Source: Neorhizobium huautlense (GTDB taxonomy: Bacteria > Pseudomonadota > Alphaproteobacteria > Rhizobiales > Rhizobiaceae). Taken from it: DNA of 64,000 bases. The notes under the pieces were generated by a model. It saw nothing but the letters and a program-made list of their open reading frames with translations. It ran no database searches and had not been told where the DNA came from. Positions 43,151-52,381 of the stretch are shown piece after piece. The DNA lies in the NCBI RefSeq assembly GCF_030811685.1, contig NZ_JAUSRF010000009.1, positions 1 to 64,000 of the forward strand. Reading direction: 5' to 3'. Numbering within the stretch: position 1 is the first letter of the stretch; every line of letters begins with the position of its first letter. The translations under genes were made by a program, and so were the position numbers.

Positions 43151-44722
43151 TCAGCCTTCGTTGATCGGCAGCGCCACGAACCGGCTCGATCCGTTGGCTT
43201 CGACCTGGAACAGCGCACGGGTGCGGCCGTCCTTCTTGGCCTGATCGATCACCTTGTTCAGGTCGGCGGCAGACGAGACTTCCTTGTTGTTGACGGAAGT
43301 AATGGTCTCGCCTTCCTTGATGCCACGGGCAGCAGCCTCGGAGTCGGGGTCGACATCGGTTATCGTCAGGCCGGCACCATTTTCGGATGGCTGCACGCTC
43401 ATGCCGAGGGCGGCCAGAGCCTGTTCGGTCGAAGGTTTGCTGTCTTCTTCGCCAGCGCTGCTATCGGCCTTCGTGGCTTCGTCGGTTGCCATATTGCCCA
43501 GCGTCACATCGATCGACTGCGCCTTGCCATTACGCCAGATCGAAACGTCGATCTTGGTGTTCGGGGCAAAGGAGGCAACCTTTTTGGCGAGGTCACGGGC
43601 ATCGTTGATCGGATCGCCATTGACGGCGGTGATCACGTCACCTTGGCGGATGCCGGCCTTCAGGCCCGGGGAACCTTCCTGCGGGGCAACCACCAGCGCA
43701 CCCTTCGGCTCGGAGAGACCGAGAGATTCGGCAATATCCTTGTTCACCGGTTGGATCTGCACACCGAGCCAGCCGCGCTCCACCTTGCCGTCCTTCATCA
43801 GGTCGGCCACCACATCCTTGGCGGTGGAGGCCGGGATGGCAAAGGCGATACCGACATTGCCGCCCGACGGCGAGAAGATCGCGGTGTTGATGCCGACCAC
43901 TTCGCCATTGAGGTTGAAGGTCGGGCCACCCGAGTTACCGCGGTTGACGGCGGCATCCACCTGGATGAAGTCGTCATAGGGACCGGAGCCGATGTCGCGG
44001 CCACGCGCCGAAACGATACCGGCGGTGACAGTACCACCAAGACCGAACGGGTTACCGACAGCGACGACCCAGTCACCGACGCGCGTCTTGTTGTCGTCGG
44101 CAAAATTGACATAGGTGAACTTGCGGCTGGAAGCATCGACCTTCAGCACGGCCAGATCGGTGCGGCTGTCCTTGCCGATCAGCTTGGCATCCAGTTCCGT
44201 GCCGTCATTCAGCACGACCGTATAGGCCGAACCGTCGGATACGACGTGGTTGTTGGTGACGACGTAACCGTCTTCGGAGATGAAGAAGCCGGAGCCTTGC
44301 GCGGTCGGACGCAGGTGATGCGGACGCGGACCACCGCGTTCGGCGCGGTCACGGCCACGCGGACCAGCCTGCGGGCCATCCTGGCCACCGAACTCACGGA
44401 AGAAGCGCTTCAGCGGATGGTCTTCAGGGAGATTATCAAAACCGCGACCGCCGAAGGAAAAGCCATTGCCGCCACCGCGCTCATCATTGGAGGCGGTTTC
44501 GGTGTCGGACTGGACGCGGACGGACACAACGGCGGGGGAAACGGCCGAAACGACATCGGCAAAGCTTGGAACCTGCGGCGCGGTGACGGTCACCGGGGCT
44601 GCAAAGGAGTTGACGACCTGGGCAGGGATACCGGTCGAAAGCATGACCGCCGCGAGACCGGCAACGGTCGTCGTCTTCAATACGGTCTTCAGCGAGGGGC
44701 GGCCGATTTTGCTCTTGAGCAT
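43151..44722 (-). CDS. degP: DegP/HtrA-family periplasmic serine protease
   Basis: A 523-residue protease/chaperone of the periplasm. A signal peptide covers about 1-40. The trypsin-like domain carries the triad in T-N-N-H-V-V-S-D, R-T-D-L-A-V-L-K and R-G-N-S-G-G-P. A Gly/Arg/Phe-rich insert (about 80-125) precedes the His. Two PDZ domains follow (about 300-390 and 425-515). It acts on misfolded envelope proteins. The ATG at 44722 has GAAGG upstream. The neighbouring cycHJKL genes and the two-component pair match the known rhizobial arrangement. Confidence 0.94.
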   Translation of the reverse strand: MLKSKIGRPSLKTVLKTTTVAGLAAVMLSTGIPAQVVNSFAAPVTVTAPQVPSFADVVSAVSPAVVSVRVQSDTETASNDERGGGNGFSFGGRGFDNLPEDHPLKRFFREFGGQDGPQAGPRGRDRAERGGPRPHHLRPTAQGSGFFISEDGYVVTNNHVVSDGSAYTVVLNDGTELDAKLIGKDSRTDLAVLKVDASSRKFTYVNFADDNKTRVGDWVVAVGNPFGLGGTVTAGIVSARGRDIGSGPYDDFIQVDAAVNRGNSGGPTFNLNGEVVGINTAIFSPSGGNVGIAFAIPASTAKDVVADLMKDGKVERGWLGVQIQPVNKDIAESLGLSEPKGALVVAPQEGSPGLKAGIRQGDVITAVNGDPINDARDLAKKVASFAPNTKIDVSIWRNGKAQSIDVTLGNMATDEATKADSSAGEEDSKPSTEQALAALGMSVQPSENGAGLTITDVDPDSEAAARGIKEGETITSVNNKEVSSAADLNKVIDQAKKDGRTRALFQVEANGSSRFVALPINEG

Positions 44723-44881
44723 GTGTGGTACCTTCTTCTCTTCAAGTGGTGCGCCGGAGGGGACGGCTGCGGTGGATGAAGAGAGATATAGGCGCCGCGA
44801 CCTTAACTGCACGTGTCCGCTGCATGAATTGTTGGTAATGTTCGGCGGGCCGACAAGCGCCATCGCTTGCTGCCGGAATCA

Positions 44882-44912
44882 AAAAGGGCGAGCCGCAATG
44901 GCCCGCCCCTTC
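44882..44912 (-). terminator. Terminator of the four-Cys protein gene
   Basis: A GC stem (AAGGGGCGGGCC against GGCTCGCCCTT with bulges) is followed on the minus strand by TTTTTGATT, 25 bp past the stop. It isolates the small gene from degP. Confidence 0.65.
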
Positions 44913-44936
44913 CGGAAACTTTTTGGCGGCGCCTGA

Positions 44937-45137
44937 TCAGGCAGCAGCGCTTTCGTCATCGAACTGGCCGCACCAGTCATTGGCCGAAACGACCGGCCAC
45001 AGGCCACGGGCGTTGGCATCCGGCTGCGAAACCGGTGGGTTGAAACGACAGAGACCAGCGTCCTCGGCAGCGGCGCCAGCGTTTACGATGTGATCTTCAT
45101 AAAAAGAGCAGGCCTTGCACGCAGCAGTGTTCGACAT
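44937..45137 (-). CDS. Small four-Cys protein under Irr control
   Basis: A 66-residue soluble protein with four cysteines: C-K-A-C near the start (residues 7 and 10), C-R-F-N-P-P (30) and W-C-G-Q-F (about 57). The even number and spacing suggest a metal or iron-sulfur site. The ATG at 45137 follows AGGAGA. Its promoter is overlapped by an Irr-type iron box (45189-45205), so its expression should rise when iron is ample. I do not know the product; a small Fe-S or zinc protein is inferred. Confidence 0.75.
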   Translation of the reverse strand: MSNTAACKACSFYEDHIVNAGAAAEDAGLCRFNPPVSQPDANARGLWPVVSANDWCGQFDDESAAA

Positions 45138-45188
45138 ATCGCTTTTCTCCTGGTTATCGGGCTCAAACTTGAGACCCACATTCATAAT

Positions 45189-45227
45189 ATTAGAATTATT
45201 CTAAATTGATATGTCCTTGTTTGACAA
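45189..45227 (-). promoter_or_regulatory. Promoter overlapped by an Irr iron-control box
   Basis: Minus strand: TTGTCA (45227-45222), 18 bp, TAGAAT (45203-45198). TTAGAA-TTA-TTCTAA (45190-45204) overlaps the -10 and matches the ICE box of Irr (consensus TTTAGAA-N3-TTCTAAA), with one outer base different. Overlap with the -10 implies repression by Irr when iron is scarce. Confidence 0.7.
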
Positions 45228-45523
45228 GAGGGATTCAGAAAATTTTTGGGAGGCGGGATTTTTTGTCGCGGGTGACCAGCGAGCCGACGCAGTCCTCGAA
45301 ATCGAAGATGACAGGCGTCAAAAGCGGAAGGCAGGAGAGGCAGAAGCAGCCAGACCACATCGGATAAAACGTAATTGCCGCAATAGCTGACAAACAGACA
45401 TATTTTAACGATGTAAGTCACCGAAATATAAAGATAAAATACCTTTCACACAGCACTGTTCGTAACTTCGAATTAATGACTTTTATCAATATTCTTGGAA
45501 AATTTTATTTGTCGGAGATTTTC
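45228..45523. other. Intergenic region between four-Cys gene and chemotaxis receptor
   Basis: AT-rich (around 45390-45510), containing ATATAAAGATAAAATA and the promoter of the receptor gene, which was not assigned exactly. No ORF or RNA was recognised. Confidence 0.4.
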
Positions 45524-47302
45524 GTGAGCCTCAGGTCCTTTATTGCCGGTGACGCGTCGGATGTTCTGGACGCCTTCAACCGCTCCCAGGCCATTATTTC
45601 GTTCAAGCCCGACGGCACCATTCTCGATGCCAATGACAATTTCTGTGCAGCCGTCGGTTATTCCCGCGAGGAAATCGTCGGCAAACATCACCGCATCTTC
45701 GTCGATCCTCGCGAAGCGCAGTCCCCGGCTTACACCGCCTTCTGGAAAAAGCTCTCCTCCGGCCAGTTCGACCGCGGCCAGTACAAGCGGTTTTCCAAGA
45801 CCGGTCAGGAAATCTGGATCGAAGCCTCCTACAATCCGGTCATCCGGGGCGGCAAGGTGGTCAAGATCGTCAAGATCGCCAGCGATATCACCGCCGAGAA
45901 GGTCCACAGCCTGGAAAGCGACGGCAAGCTGGTAGCGCTTGAGCGCGCTCAGGCGATGATCGAGTTCACGCCGGATGGCAAGATCCTCAATGCCAACGAG
46001 AACTTTCTCGGGGCGCTCGGTTATTCGCTGGAAGAAATCGTCGGCAAGCATCACAGCATGTTCTGCGAACCGGCCTATGTCGCCACCCAGCAATATGCGG
46101 AATTCTGGCCACGTCTGGCGGCCGGCGAGTTCTTCAACGACGAGTTCAAGCGTTTCGACAAGGCGGGCAACGCCATCTTCATTCAGGCGACCTACAACCC
46201 GATCCTCGATGATGACGGCAAGGTCTTCAAGGTCGTCAAATTCGCCACCGATGTCAGCGGCCGCGTGCGCGCGCTTCAGGAAATCGGTGCCGGCCTGCAG
46301 CGTCTGGCAGAGTGCAACATCCGCTTCACCATCGATGATCCCTTCGTGCCGGAATTCGATCACCTGCGCCATGACTTCAACGAGTCGCTGGCAAAATTCC
46401 AGCAGACGCTGGAACAGGTCCTCGCCCAGACGACCATGCTGTCGGCCAAGAGCGGCGAAATGAGCGACAGCGCCAGCGGCATCGCGCATCGTTCGGAACA
46501 GCAGGCAGCAGCGCTCGAACAGGCATCCGCCGCACTCGAGGAAATCACCGTTACCGTCAGCCAGTCGTCGGAACGCACGGCGGAAGCCCGCAAGCTGGTT
46601 ATCGACGCCCGTTCGGCCGCCACCAAGTCGGTCGAAGTGGTCACCTCCACAGTCAACGCCATGGACCGCATCGAGGCAGCCTCGAAGGAAATCTCCAATA
46701 TCATCGGCGTGATCGACGAGATCGCCTTCCAGACCAACCTTCTGGCGCTCAATGCCGGCGTCGAAGCCGCCCGTGCGGGCGAAGCCGGCAAGGGTTTTGC
46801 CGTCGTCGCACAGGAGGTGCGTGAACTCGCGCAGCGCTCCGCATCCGCCGCCAAGGAAATTTCCGGCCTGATCCTGAATTCCTCGCGCGAAGTGCAGGAA
46901 GGCGTGCGCCTTGTCGGCGCCACCGGCGATGCGCTGAAGGACATCGAACGTTACGTCCAGTCGATCGACACCAATGTCGAGGCGATCGCCGTTGCCGCAT
47001 CGGAACAGTCGACCAGCCTTGGCGAAATCAACTCGGCGGTGAACTCGCTCGACAAGATGACCCAGGAAAACGCCGCCATGGTCTCCAACATGAGCGCGAT
47101 TGCCGGAACACTCGCCAACGGCGCCAGCGAACTCGAACAGCTCGTCAGGCGCTTCAAGCTCAACCGCCGCAAATGGGTACGCGAGCCCGGTTCGGATGCC
47201 GCCACGCGCGGAGCGGATACGCGCGGTTATGGCCGACAGTCTCTCTACCTGCCACACACCGAGGTTCCCGGCGCCGCAGCCTCGATGCTGAAGGTTGCCT
47301 GA
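45524..47302 (+). CDS. Soluble methyl-accepting chemotaxis protein with two PAS domains
   Basis: A 592-residue receptor without membrane helices. Two PAS domains in tandem (about 15-130 and 135-250), each with the motif E-E-I-V-G-K-H-H, are followed by the signalling domain. The CheA/CheW-binding tip I-D-E-I-A-F-Q-T-N-L-L-A-L-N-A-G-V-E-A-A-R-A-G-E is intact. It should sense an intracellular cue such as redox state. The GTG at 45524 with GGAGA 7 nt upstream is preferred to the ATG at 45476, which has no site. Confidence 0.9.
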   Translation: MSLRSFIAGDASDVLDAFNRSQAIISFKPDGTILDANDNFCAAVGYSREEIVGKHHRIFVDPREAQSPAYTAFWKKLSSGQFDRGQYKRFSKTGQEIWIEASYNPVIRGGKVVKIVKIASDITAEKVHSLESDGKLVALERAQAMIEFTPDGKILNANENFLGALGYSLEEIVGKHHSMFCEPAYVATQQYAEFWPRLAAGEFFNDEFKRFDKAGNAIFIQATYNPILDDDGKVFKVVKFATDVSGRVRALQEIGAGLQRLAECNIRFTIDDPFVPEFDHLRHDFNESLAKFQQTLEQVLAQTTMLSAKSGEMSDSASGIAHRSEQQAAALEQASAALEEITVTVSQSSERTAEARKLVIDARSAATKSVEVVTSTVNAMDRIEAASKEISNIIGVIDEIAFQTNLLALNAGVEAARAGEAGKGFAVVAQEVRELAQRSASAAKEISGLILNSSREVQEGVRLVGATGDALKDIERYVQSIDTNVEAIAVAASEQSTSLGEINSAVNSLDKMTQENAAMVSNMSAIAGTLANGASELEQLVRRFKLNRRKWVREPGSDAATRGADTRGYGRQSLYLPHTEVPGAAASMLKVA

Positions 47303-47330
47303 CCGGTCTGCGAAATATCAGCAATAAAAG

Positions 47331-47371
47331 AACGCCGCGAACCTAGGCTCGCGGCGTTTCTGTTTTTTTTG
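47331..47371 (+). terminator. Bidirectional terminator
   Basis: A perfect 10-bp stem (AACGCCGCGA/TCGCGGCGTT, 8-nt loop) is followed on the plus strand by TCTGTTTTTTTT and on the minus strand by CTTTTATT. It serves the receptor gene and the convergent cyc operon. Confidence 0.9.
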
Positions 47372-47390
47372 AAAACCTGATCGGGGAATT

Positions 47391-47846
47391 TTATCCCTTC
47401 GACAACTCGTCGATCCGCGCCCTCTCCTCATCGGACAGCGGCGTCACCGTCTTTAACGACGGACGGCTGCGCACGAACAAAATCATCGTCAGCGCGCCGA
47501 TCAGAAGCAGCGCGATCGGAGCCGACCACAAGGCAATCGTCTTGGCGCTCAGGCGCGGCTTCAAAAGCACGAACTCACCGTAACGCGACACGACGTAATC
47601 CAGCACCTGTTCGTCACTATCGCCATCGGTCAGCCGCTCGCGCACCAGCACGCGCAGATCCTTGGCAAGCTCGGCATTGCTGTCATCGATCGACTGGTTC
47701 TGGCAGACCATGCAGCGCAGATGCGCCGAAAGGCCACGCGCACGCTGCTCCAGAACCGGATCCTTCAGCACCTCGTCCGGATTGACGGCGAATGCGGGAA
47801 GCGCGCTGAACAGGATGAAGATTGCGATGAGGAAACGACGCATCAT
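47391..47846 (-). CDS. ccmH: Cytochrome c maturation protein CcmH (CycL)
   Basis: A 151-residue membrane-anchored thiol oxidoreductase of heme ligation. A signal peptide (1-19), the redox C-M-V-C in [10 protein letters not shown] and a C-terminal membrane helix (about 103-125) are seen. Its ATG overlaps the ccmF stop as ATGA. It keeps the apocytochrome CxxCH reduced for the CcmF/H ligase at the outer face of the inner membrane. Last gene of the cycHJKL operon. Confidence 0.95.
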   Translation of the reverse strand: MMRRFLIAIFILFSALPAFAVNPDEVLKDPVLEQRARGLSAHLRCMVCQNQSIDDSNAELAKDLRVLVRERLTDGDSDEQVLDYVVSRYGEFVLLKPRLSAKTIALWSAPIALLLIGALTMILFVRSRPSLKTVTPLSDEERARIDELSKG

Positions 47847-49840
47847 TCCGCAGGCTCCATCACAGATTTCACCGGCTTGGCCACCTTCGCCTTGCGGCTC
47901 GGCGCACCGACGCGCAGGCGGCGATCCGACAGCGATACGAAACCACCCAACATCATGATCAGGCAACCACCCCAGATGCACAGAATGAAGGGCTTCCACC
48001 AGATGCGCACGACAATGCCGCCGTCATCCATCGGGTCACCCAGCGACACGTAGAGCTGGCTCAGCCAGAAGGTAACGATGCCGGCTTCCGTCGTCGGCAT
48101 GCGCCGCGCCGTGTAAAGTCGCTTCGACGACCATGTATCGGCCACCACGACACCATTCTTGCTGATGGAAAAGTGGCCCTGATCATCGGTATAGTTGGGA
48201 CCGACCGCATGGCGCATGCCGTCGAACACGAGGCTGTAACCACCCGCTTCCGCCGTCATGCCCTGTTTCATCTCCAGCACTGTTTCCGTCTCGTAGGTGG
48301 AAACGATGATGATGCCGAGCACGGTCACGCCAAGCCCGAAATGCGCCAGTGCCGTACCGAAAGCGGAACGCGGCAGGCCGACCAGACGCCGCCATGCGAC
48401 GTTGAACGCAAGCTTGCCGAAATTGGCGCGGTACCAGAGGTCTGCCAGCGCACCCAGCATCAGGTAACAGGCCATGGCGAGACCCAGCGCCGCCATCACC
48501 GGCCCGCCGTTTTCGATGTAGTAGAGAACCAGCCCCGCCAGAAACGCGAGGCCGACAACCGCATAAAGCCGCTGCATGGCGCCCAGAAGATCGGCGCGCT
48601 TCCACGCCAGCAACGGTCCGAACGGCACCGCGATCATCAGCGGGATCATCAGCAGGCCAAAACTCAGGTTGAAGAAGGGCGCGCCAACCGAAATCTTCTC
48701 ACCGGTAATGGTTTCCAGAACCAGCGGATAGAGCGTACCGGTCAGAACGGTGGCGCAGGCGACCGTCAGGATCAGGTTGTTGAGAACCAGCGCCCCTTCC
48801 CGCGAAATCGGCTGGAACAGGCCGCCGCTCTTCAGGCGTGGCGCGCGCCACGCAAACAGGGCGAAGGCACCGCCGATAAACAGCGTCAGGATGCCGAGAA
48901 TGAAGATGCCGCGCGACGGATCGGTGGCAAACGCATGCACCGAAGTCAGCACGCCCGAACGCACGAGGAATGTACCGAGCAGCGACAGCGAAAAGGTCAT
49001 GATCGCCAGCAGCACGGTCCAGATCTTCAGCGCCTCGCGTTTTTCCATGACGATCGCGGAATGCAGAAGCGCTGTCCCGGCAAGCCACGGCATGAAGGAT
49101 GCGTTTTCGACCGGATCCCAGAACCACCAGCCACCCCAGCCAAGCTCGTAATAGGCCCAGTAGGAGCCCATGGCGATGCCGGCGGTCAGAAACGTCCAGG
49201 CGGCCAGCGTCCACGGCCGCACCCAGCGCGCCCAGGCGGCATCGATGCGGCCTTCGATCAGCGCCGCAACGGCAAAGGAGAAACAGACGGAAAAACCGAC
49301 ATAACCGAGATAGAGAAGCGGTGGATGAATGGCGAGGCCAAAATCCTGCAGGATCGGGTTGAGATCCTGCCCCTCAGCCGGTGCCGGGTCGAGCCTTGTG
49401 AACGGATTGGAGGTGAGCAGGATGAACATGAGGAAAGCCGAGGCAATCCAGGCCTGCACGGCCAGAACATTGGCTTTGAGCGTTTCCGGCAGGTTCTTGC
49501 CGAACATCACCACGAGAGCGCTGAACAGCACGATGATCAGCAGCCACAACAGCATGGAACCTTCGTGATTGCCCCAGACGCCGGTATATTTGTAGAGAAG
49601 CGGCATCAGCGAATGGGAGTTTTCCCAGACGTTCTTCACCGAGAAGTCTGAAACGACATAGGCCCAGGTCAGCACGCCGAACGAAAACGCCACGAGCGAA
49701 AACAGCACCAGCGAGCCGGTCGATGCCATCGCCATCATTGCCGCGTCTCTGCGGACAGCGCCGATCACCGGCACGACGGAGAGGATCAGCGCCACCGCGA
49801 GCGCCAGCACGAGCGCAAAATGAGCGATCTCGATGATCAT
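47843..49840 (-). CDS. ccmF: Heme lyase CcmF (CycK)
   Basis: A 665-residue polytopic inner-membrane protein, the heme-ligase subunit of system I cytochrome c maturation. The tryptophan-rich [12 protein letters not shown] loop is present near residue 230-241, with the expected His-bearing loops and a large periplasmic domain near the end. Length is typical. It overlaps ccmE (stop/start, 4 bp) and ccmH. Part of the operon cycHJKL. Confidence 0.96.
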   Translation of the reverse strand: MIIEIAHFALVLALAVALILSVVPVIGAVRRDAAMMAMASTGSLVLFSLVAFSFGVLTWAYVVSDFSVKNVWENSHSLMPLLYKYTGVWGNHEGSMLLWLLIIVLFSALVVMFGKNLPETLKANVLAVQAWIASAFLMFILLTSNPFTRLDPAPAEGQDLNPILQDFGLAIHPPLLYLGYVGFSVCFSFAVAALIEGRIDAAWARWVRPWTLAAWTFLTAGIAMGSYWAYYELGWGGWWFWDPVENASFMPWLAGTALLHSAIVMEKREALKIWTVLLAIMTFSLSLLGTFLVRSGVLTSVHAFATDPSRGIFILGILTLFIGGAFALFAWRAPRLKSGGLFQPISREGALVLNNLILTVACATVLTGTLYPLVLETITGEKISVGAPFFNLSFGLLMIPLMIAVPFGPLLAWKRADLLGAMQRLYAVVGLAFLAGLVLYYIENGGPVMAALGLAMACYLMLGALADLWYRANFGKLAFNVAWRRLVGLPRSAFGTALAHFGLGVTVLGIIIVSTYETETVLEMKQGMTAEAGGYSLVFDGMRHAVGPNYTDDQGHFSISKNGVVVADTWSSKRLYTARRMPTTEAGIVTFWLSQLYVSLGDPMDDGGIVVRIWWKPFILCIWGGCLIMMLGGFVSLSDRRLRVGAPSRKAKVAKPVKSVMEPAE

Positions 49841-50343
49841 GGTTTTGTCGCTCCCGTCGTCTCGACTTTAGCCGGTTTTTCCTTCGCGGGCGCCATGCCC
49901 TTGCCGGAACCGTCTTCCCAGACCCCGTCCTTCTTCAGGCGGTCTGCCACTTCCTTGGGCATGTAATTCTCGTCATGCTTGGCCAGAACCGAGTCTGCCA
50001 CGAAAGAATGGCTGGCGGCATCGAAAGCACCTTCCGTCACCACGCCCTGCCCCTCGCGAAACAGATCGGGCAGAATGCCGGTATAGCTCACCGGCACGGT
50101 ACTGGTACCATCGGTGACGGTAAAGGACACGGTGGAACCGGCGCCACGCTGCACCGAGCCGGCCTCGACCAGCCCGCCGAGACGGATGCGCGTGCCCGGC
50201 GAGATCTGCGCCGTTTTCAGATCGCCCGGCATGAAGAAATAGGCAACCGACTGGCTGAAGGCGAACATCACCAGCAGAACCGCCGCCATGATGAAAGAGA
50301 CGCCACCGGCAATCACCGCCATGCGCTTCTGTTTGCGGGTCAT
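49837..50343 (-). CDS. ccmE: Periplasmic heme chaperone CcmE (CycJ)
   Basis: A 168-residue heme chaperone with an N-terminal membrane anchor (about 8-30) and an OB-fold domain. The heme-binding His is in [12 protein letters not shown], near residue 123-134. It carries heme from CcmC to CcmF. The C-terminus is lysine/proline-rich. It overlaps the genes on both sides by 4 bp. Confidence 0.95.
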   Translation of the reverse strand: MTRKQKRMAVIAGGVSFIMAAVLLVMFAFSQSVAYFFMPGDLKTAQISPGTRIRLGGLVEAGSVQRGAGSTVSFTVTDGTSTVPVSYTGILPDLFREGQGVVTEGAFDAASHSFVADSVLAKHDENYMPKEVADRLKKDGVWEDGSGKGMAPAKEKPAKVETTGATKP

Positions 50344-51521
50344 GGCTTTGCTCCTTCGCCAGCGGCATTGTCCCCGACGGAATTGGTGAGGCTCAGGCCC
50401 ATCTCCTGCCCCAGCGCCACCAGTTGACGGCCTTCGTTACCGGATGCGGGAAAGGTTTTGAGCCCCGTATTCAGCGCTTCCGCCGCCTTCTGCCGGTCGC
50501 CCAGCACCGCATAGGAGCGCACCAGCCGCAACCAGCCCTCGATATTGTTCGGCTCTTCCTCCAGCCTTGCGGCCAGCGTATCGACCATGCCGCGGATCGC
50601 CGCCTGCCGGTCGGATGCCGCCATCGAGCCGATCGCCGCAACGTCCTCGTCGGTCGGATTGCCCGGTGGGCGACCGGCGCCTGTGTCATCGTTGGCAGAC
50701 ACCGTACCACCGGTCTTGACGATATGCTCGTTGACCAGCGCAAGCCACGGCGCGCCGGGAGGCGTATCCCTGGCAAGCGCCTCGAAGGCCACTCGCGCCT
50801 CATCGTTTTTGCCCGCCTGTTCCAGCGCCAAGGCCAGGTAGAAGCGCACACGCGCGTCGTCGGGCCTCAGCTTGATCGCCGCCTCGAAAGCGGTGCGGGC
50901 ATCCTCTATGACGATGCCGTCATTGGCCGCCACCAGCGTTTCCCCCAGTCCCGCCAACCGCTCGGGGCTATCCCCGAGGAAACGAATGGCGTTGCGATAG
51001 GCCATCTCGGCATCACCGAGGCGCTGGGTGCGAAAATAGATCGGCGCGAGCAGGTCCCAGCCCGCCCCGTCCTGCGGATTCTGGGCCAGATGCCGCTCGG
51101 CCTTGGCGACGAGAAGCTCGATATTGTTGCCCGGGTTTTCCAGCCTTGCGGCCAGCGGCTGCGCCGGCAGCCACGGGCTGCCCAGCGCCAAGTAAAGACA
51201 GAGCCCGACGGCCGGCACGACCAGCGTCACGCCCATGACGGCGAGCGACCCACGGCGTTTCACCGATGCGGTTTCAGCCTTCGCATCCTTGTCGGCAGTG
51301 GCGATCAGGCGTCGGCCGATTTCGGCGCGGGCATATTCCGCCTCCTCGTCGCCGATCAGGCCCAATCCCTTGTCGCGTTCCAGCTCGCGCAGCTGGTCGC
51401 GATAAACGGCTGCTTCCCCTTCCGCGGAATCGGCAACCGGCTCGGCGCCACGCGCTAAGGGCAGAATAAGAAGGGCGGCCACAGCCGCCGTCAGACAGGC
51501 AAAAGTAATCCAAAGCAACAT
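50340..51521 (-). CDS. ccmI: Cytochrome c biogenesis protein CcmI (CycH)
   Basis: A 393-residue protein: an N-terminal membrane helix (about 3-20), a cytoplasmic stretch with a leucine-zipper-like heptad region, a second helix (about 95-118), then TPR repeats in the periplasmic part (for example [11 protein letters not shown] and [11 protein letters not shown]). CcmI presents apocytochrome c to CcmF/CcmH. First gene of the operon, starting with ATG at 51521. Confidence 0.92.
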   Translation of the reverse strand: MLLWITFACLTAAVAALLILPLARGAEPVADSAEGEAAVYRDQLRELERDKGLGLIGDEEAEYARAEIGRRLIATADKDAKAETASVKRRGSLAVMGVTLVVPAVGLCLYLALGSPWLPAQPLAARLENPGNNIELLVAKAERHLAQNPQDGAGWDLLAPIYFRTQRLGDAEMAYRNAIRFLGDSPERLAGLGETLVAANDGIVIEDARTAFEAAIKLRPDDARVRFYLALALEQAGKNDEARVAFEALARDTPPGAPWLALVNEHIVKTGGTVSANDDTGAGRPPGNPTDEDVAAIGSMAASDRQAAIRGMVDTLAARLEEEPNNIEGWLRLVRSYAVLGDRQKAAEALNTGLKTFPASGNEGRQLVALGQEMGLSLTNSVGDNAAGEGAKP

Positions 51522-51762
51522 ATGCGCCCATTACCGCAAGCGGCCAGCCGATGAAACAGCATGGCACGCAGTGTCGCGAATTTGAGACCTCACGTCCCGG
51601 CTCCGCGCCTTTATAGAATGGTTCGAATATACCCGCCTTTGACCTGGGACAAATGAAATTGACAGCGGCCAATCGCGATTGCCGCCAAACGCGGGTTTTG
51701 CACGAGAATTTGAATGGATAGGAGCCGTCTTCGTCCCTTGCGAACAAAAGGACGTGGAAAAA

Positions 51763-52167
51763 TCAGTTCAGCGGCGTCCACGTGCCGTCGGCGTTGCGGC
51801 AGGCGGTGCCGCGCGTTTTCACCTCGGCGCGGCCGTCCGGCGCGATCGTATGCATATACTGGCGGCAGTTCTGCGCACCGACCTGGAATGGCGCATTGGC
51901 AACGACCTGCCCCTTGATGCCGCTACCGGCCCAGACCACCGGCTGACCACCGGGAGAACCTTCCAGTGCACGGTATTCCGCTTCCAGTGCCCGCTGCTTG
52001 TCGCTGTTATCCACCTCGACGCCGCTGCGCGAAACAACGCCACCCTGCAAGGCTGCGATATAGGATGCCGAAGAAACACGTGCCCCGCTGCCTGTGGTCG
52101 AGCAGCCGGCCAGAAGACCAGCCGAAAAAAGCGATGAAACGGCAATTCGGGCGAAATGAAAGCGCAT
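51763..52167 (-). CDS. Lipoprotein, surface-antigen-like
   Basis: A 134-residue lipoprotein with lipobox L-L-A-G-C (Cys22). After a Gly/Ser-rich part come A-L-E-A-E-Y-R-A-L-E-G and a C-terminal domain with C-R-Q-Y and G-T-A-C-R, whose two cysteines may pair. The layout resembles the 17-kDa surface-antigen/RT0821 group of small outer-membrane lipoproteins. Function unknown. A frame open from 52215 is not used because the lipobox would then be internal. Confidence 0.78.
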   Translation of the reverse strand: MRFHFARIAVSSLFSAGLLAGCSTTGSGARVSSASYIAALQGGVVSRSGVEVDNSDKQRALEAEYRALEGSPGGQPVVWAGSGIKGQVVANAPFQVGAQNCRQYMHTIAPDGRAEVKTRGTACRNADGTWTPLN

Positions 52168-52381
52168 GCGTCTCCAACCGGTTAGGCAATCATCAAACGG
52201 TTTCCCGCAGATCAACCGGATTCCCCCGGATGTCAGAATGGGACACCTGTCACGTCGGTATCATTTAGCGCTTTATCCTCTGCGGTCGAGGTGGAAATTC
52301 AGAAGATTTACCCTTATCCGTCTCACTTTCGCGACAAGCGGGGGGATCAGGCAACACATGCTATGACAGCCTTCGTTATTG

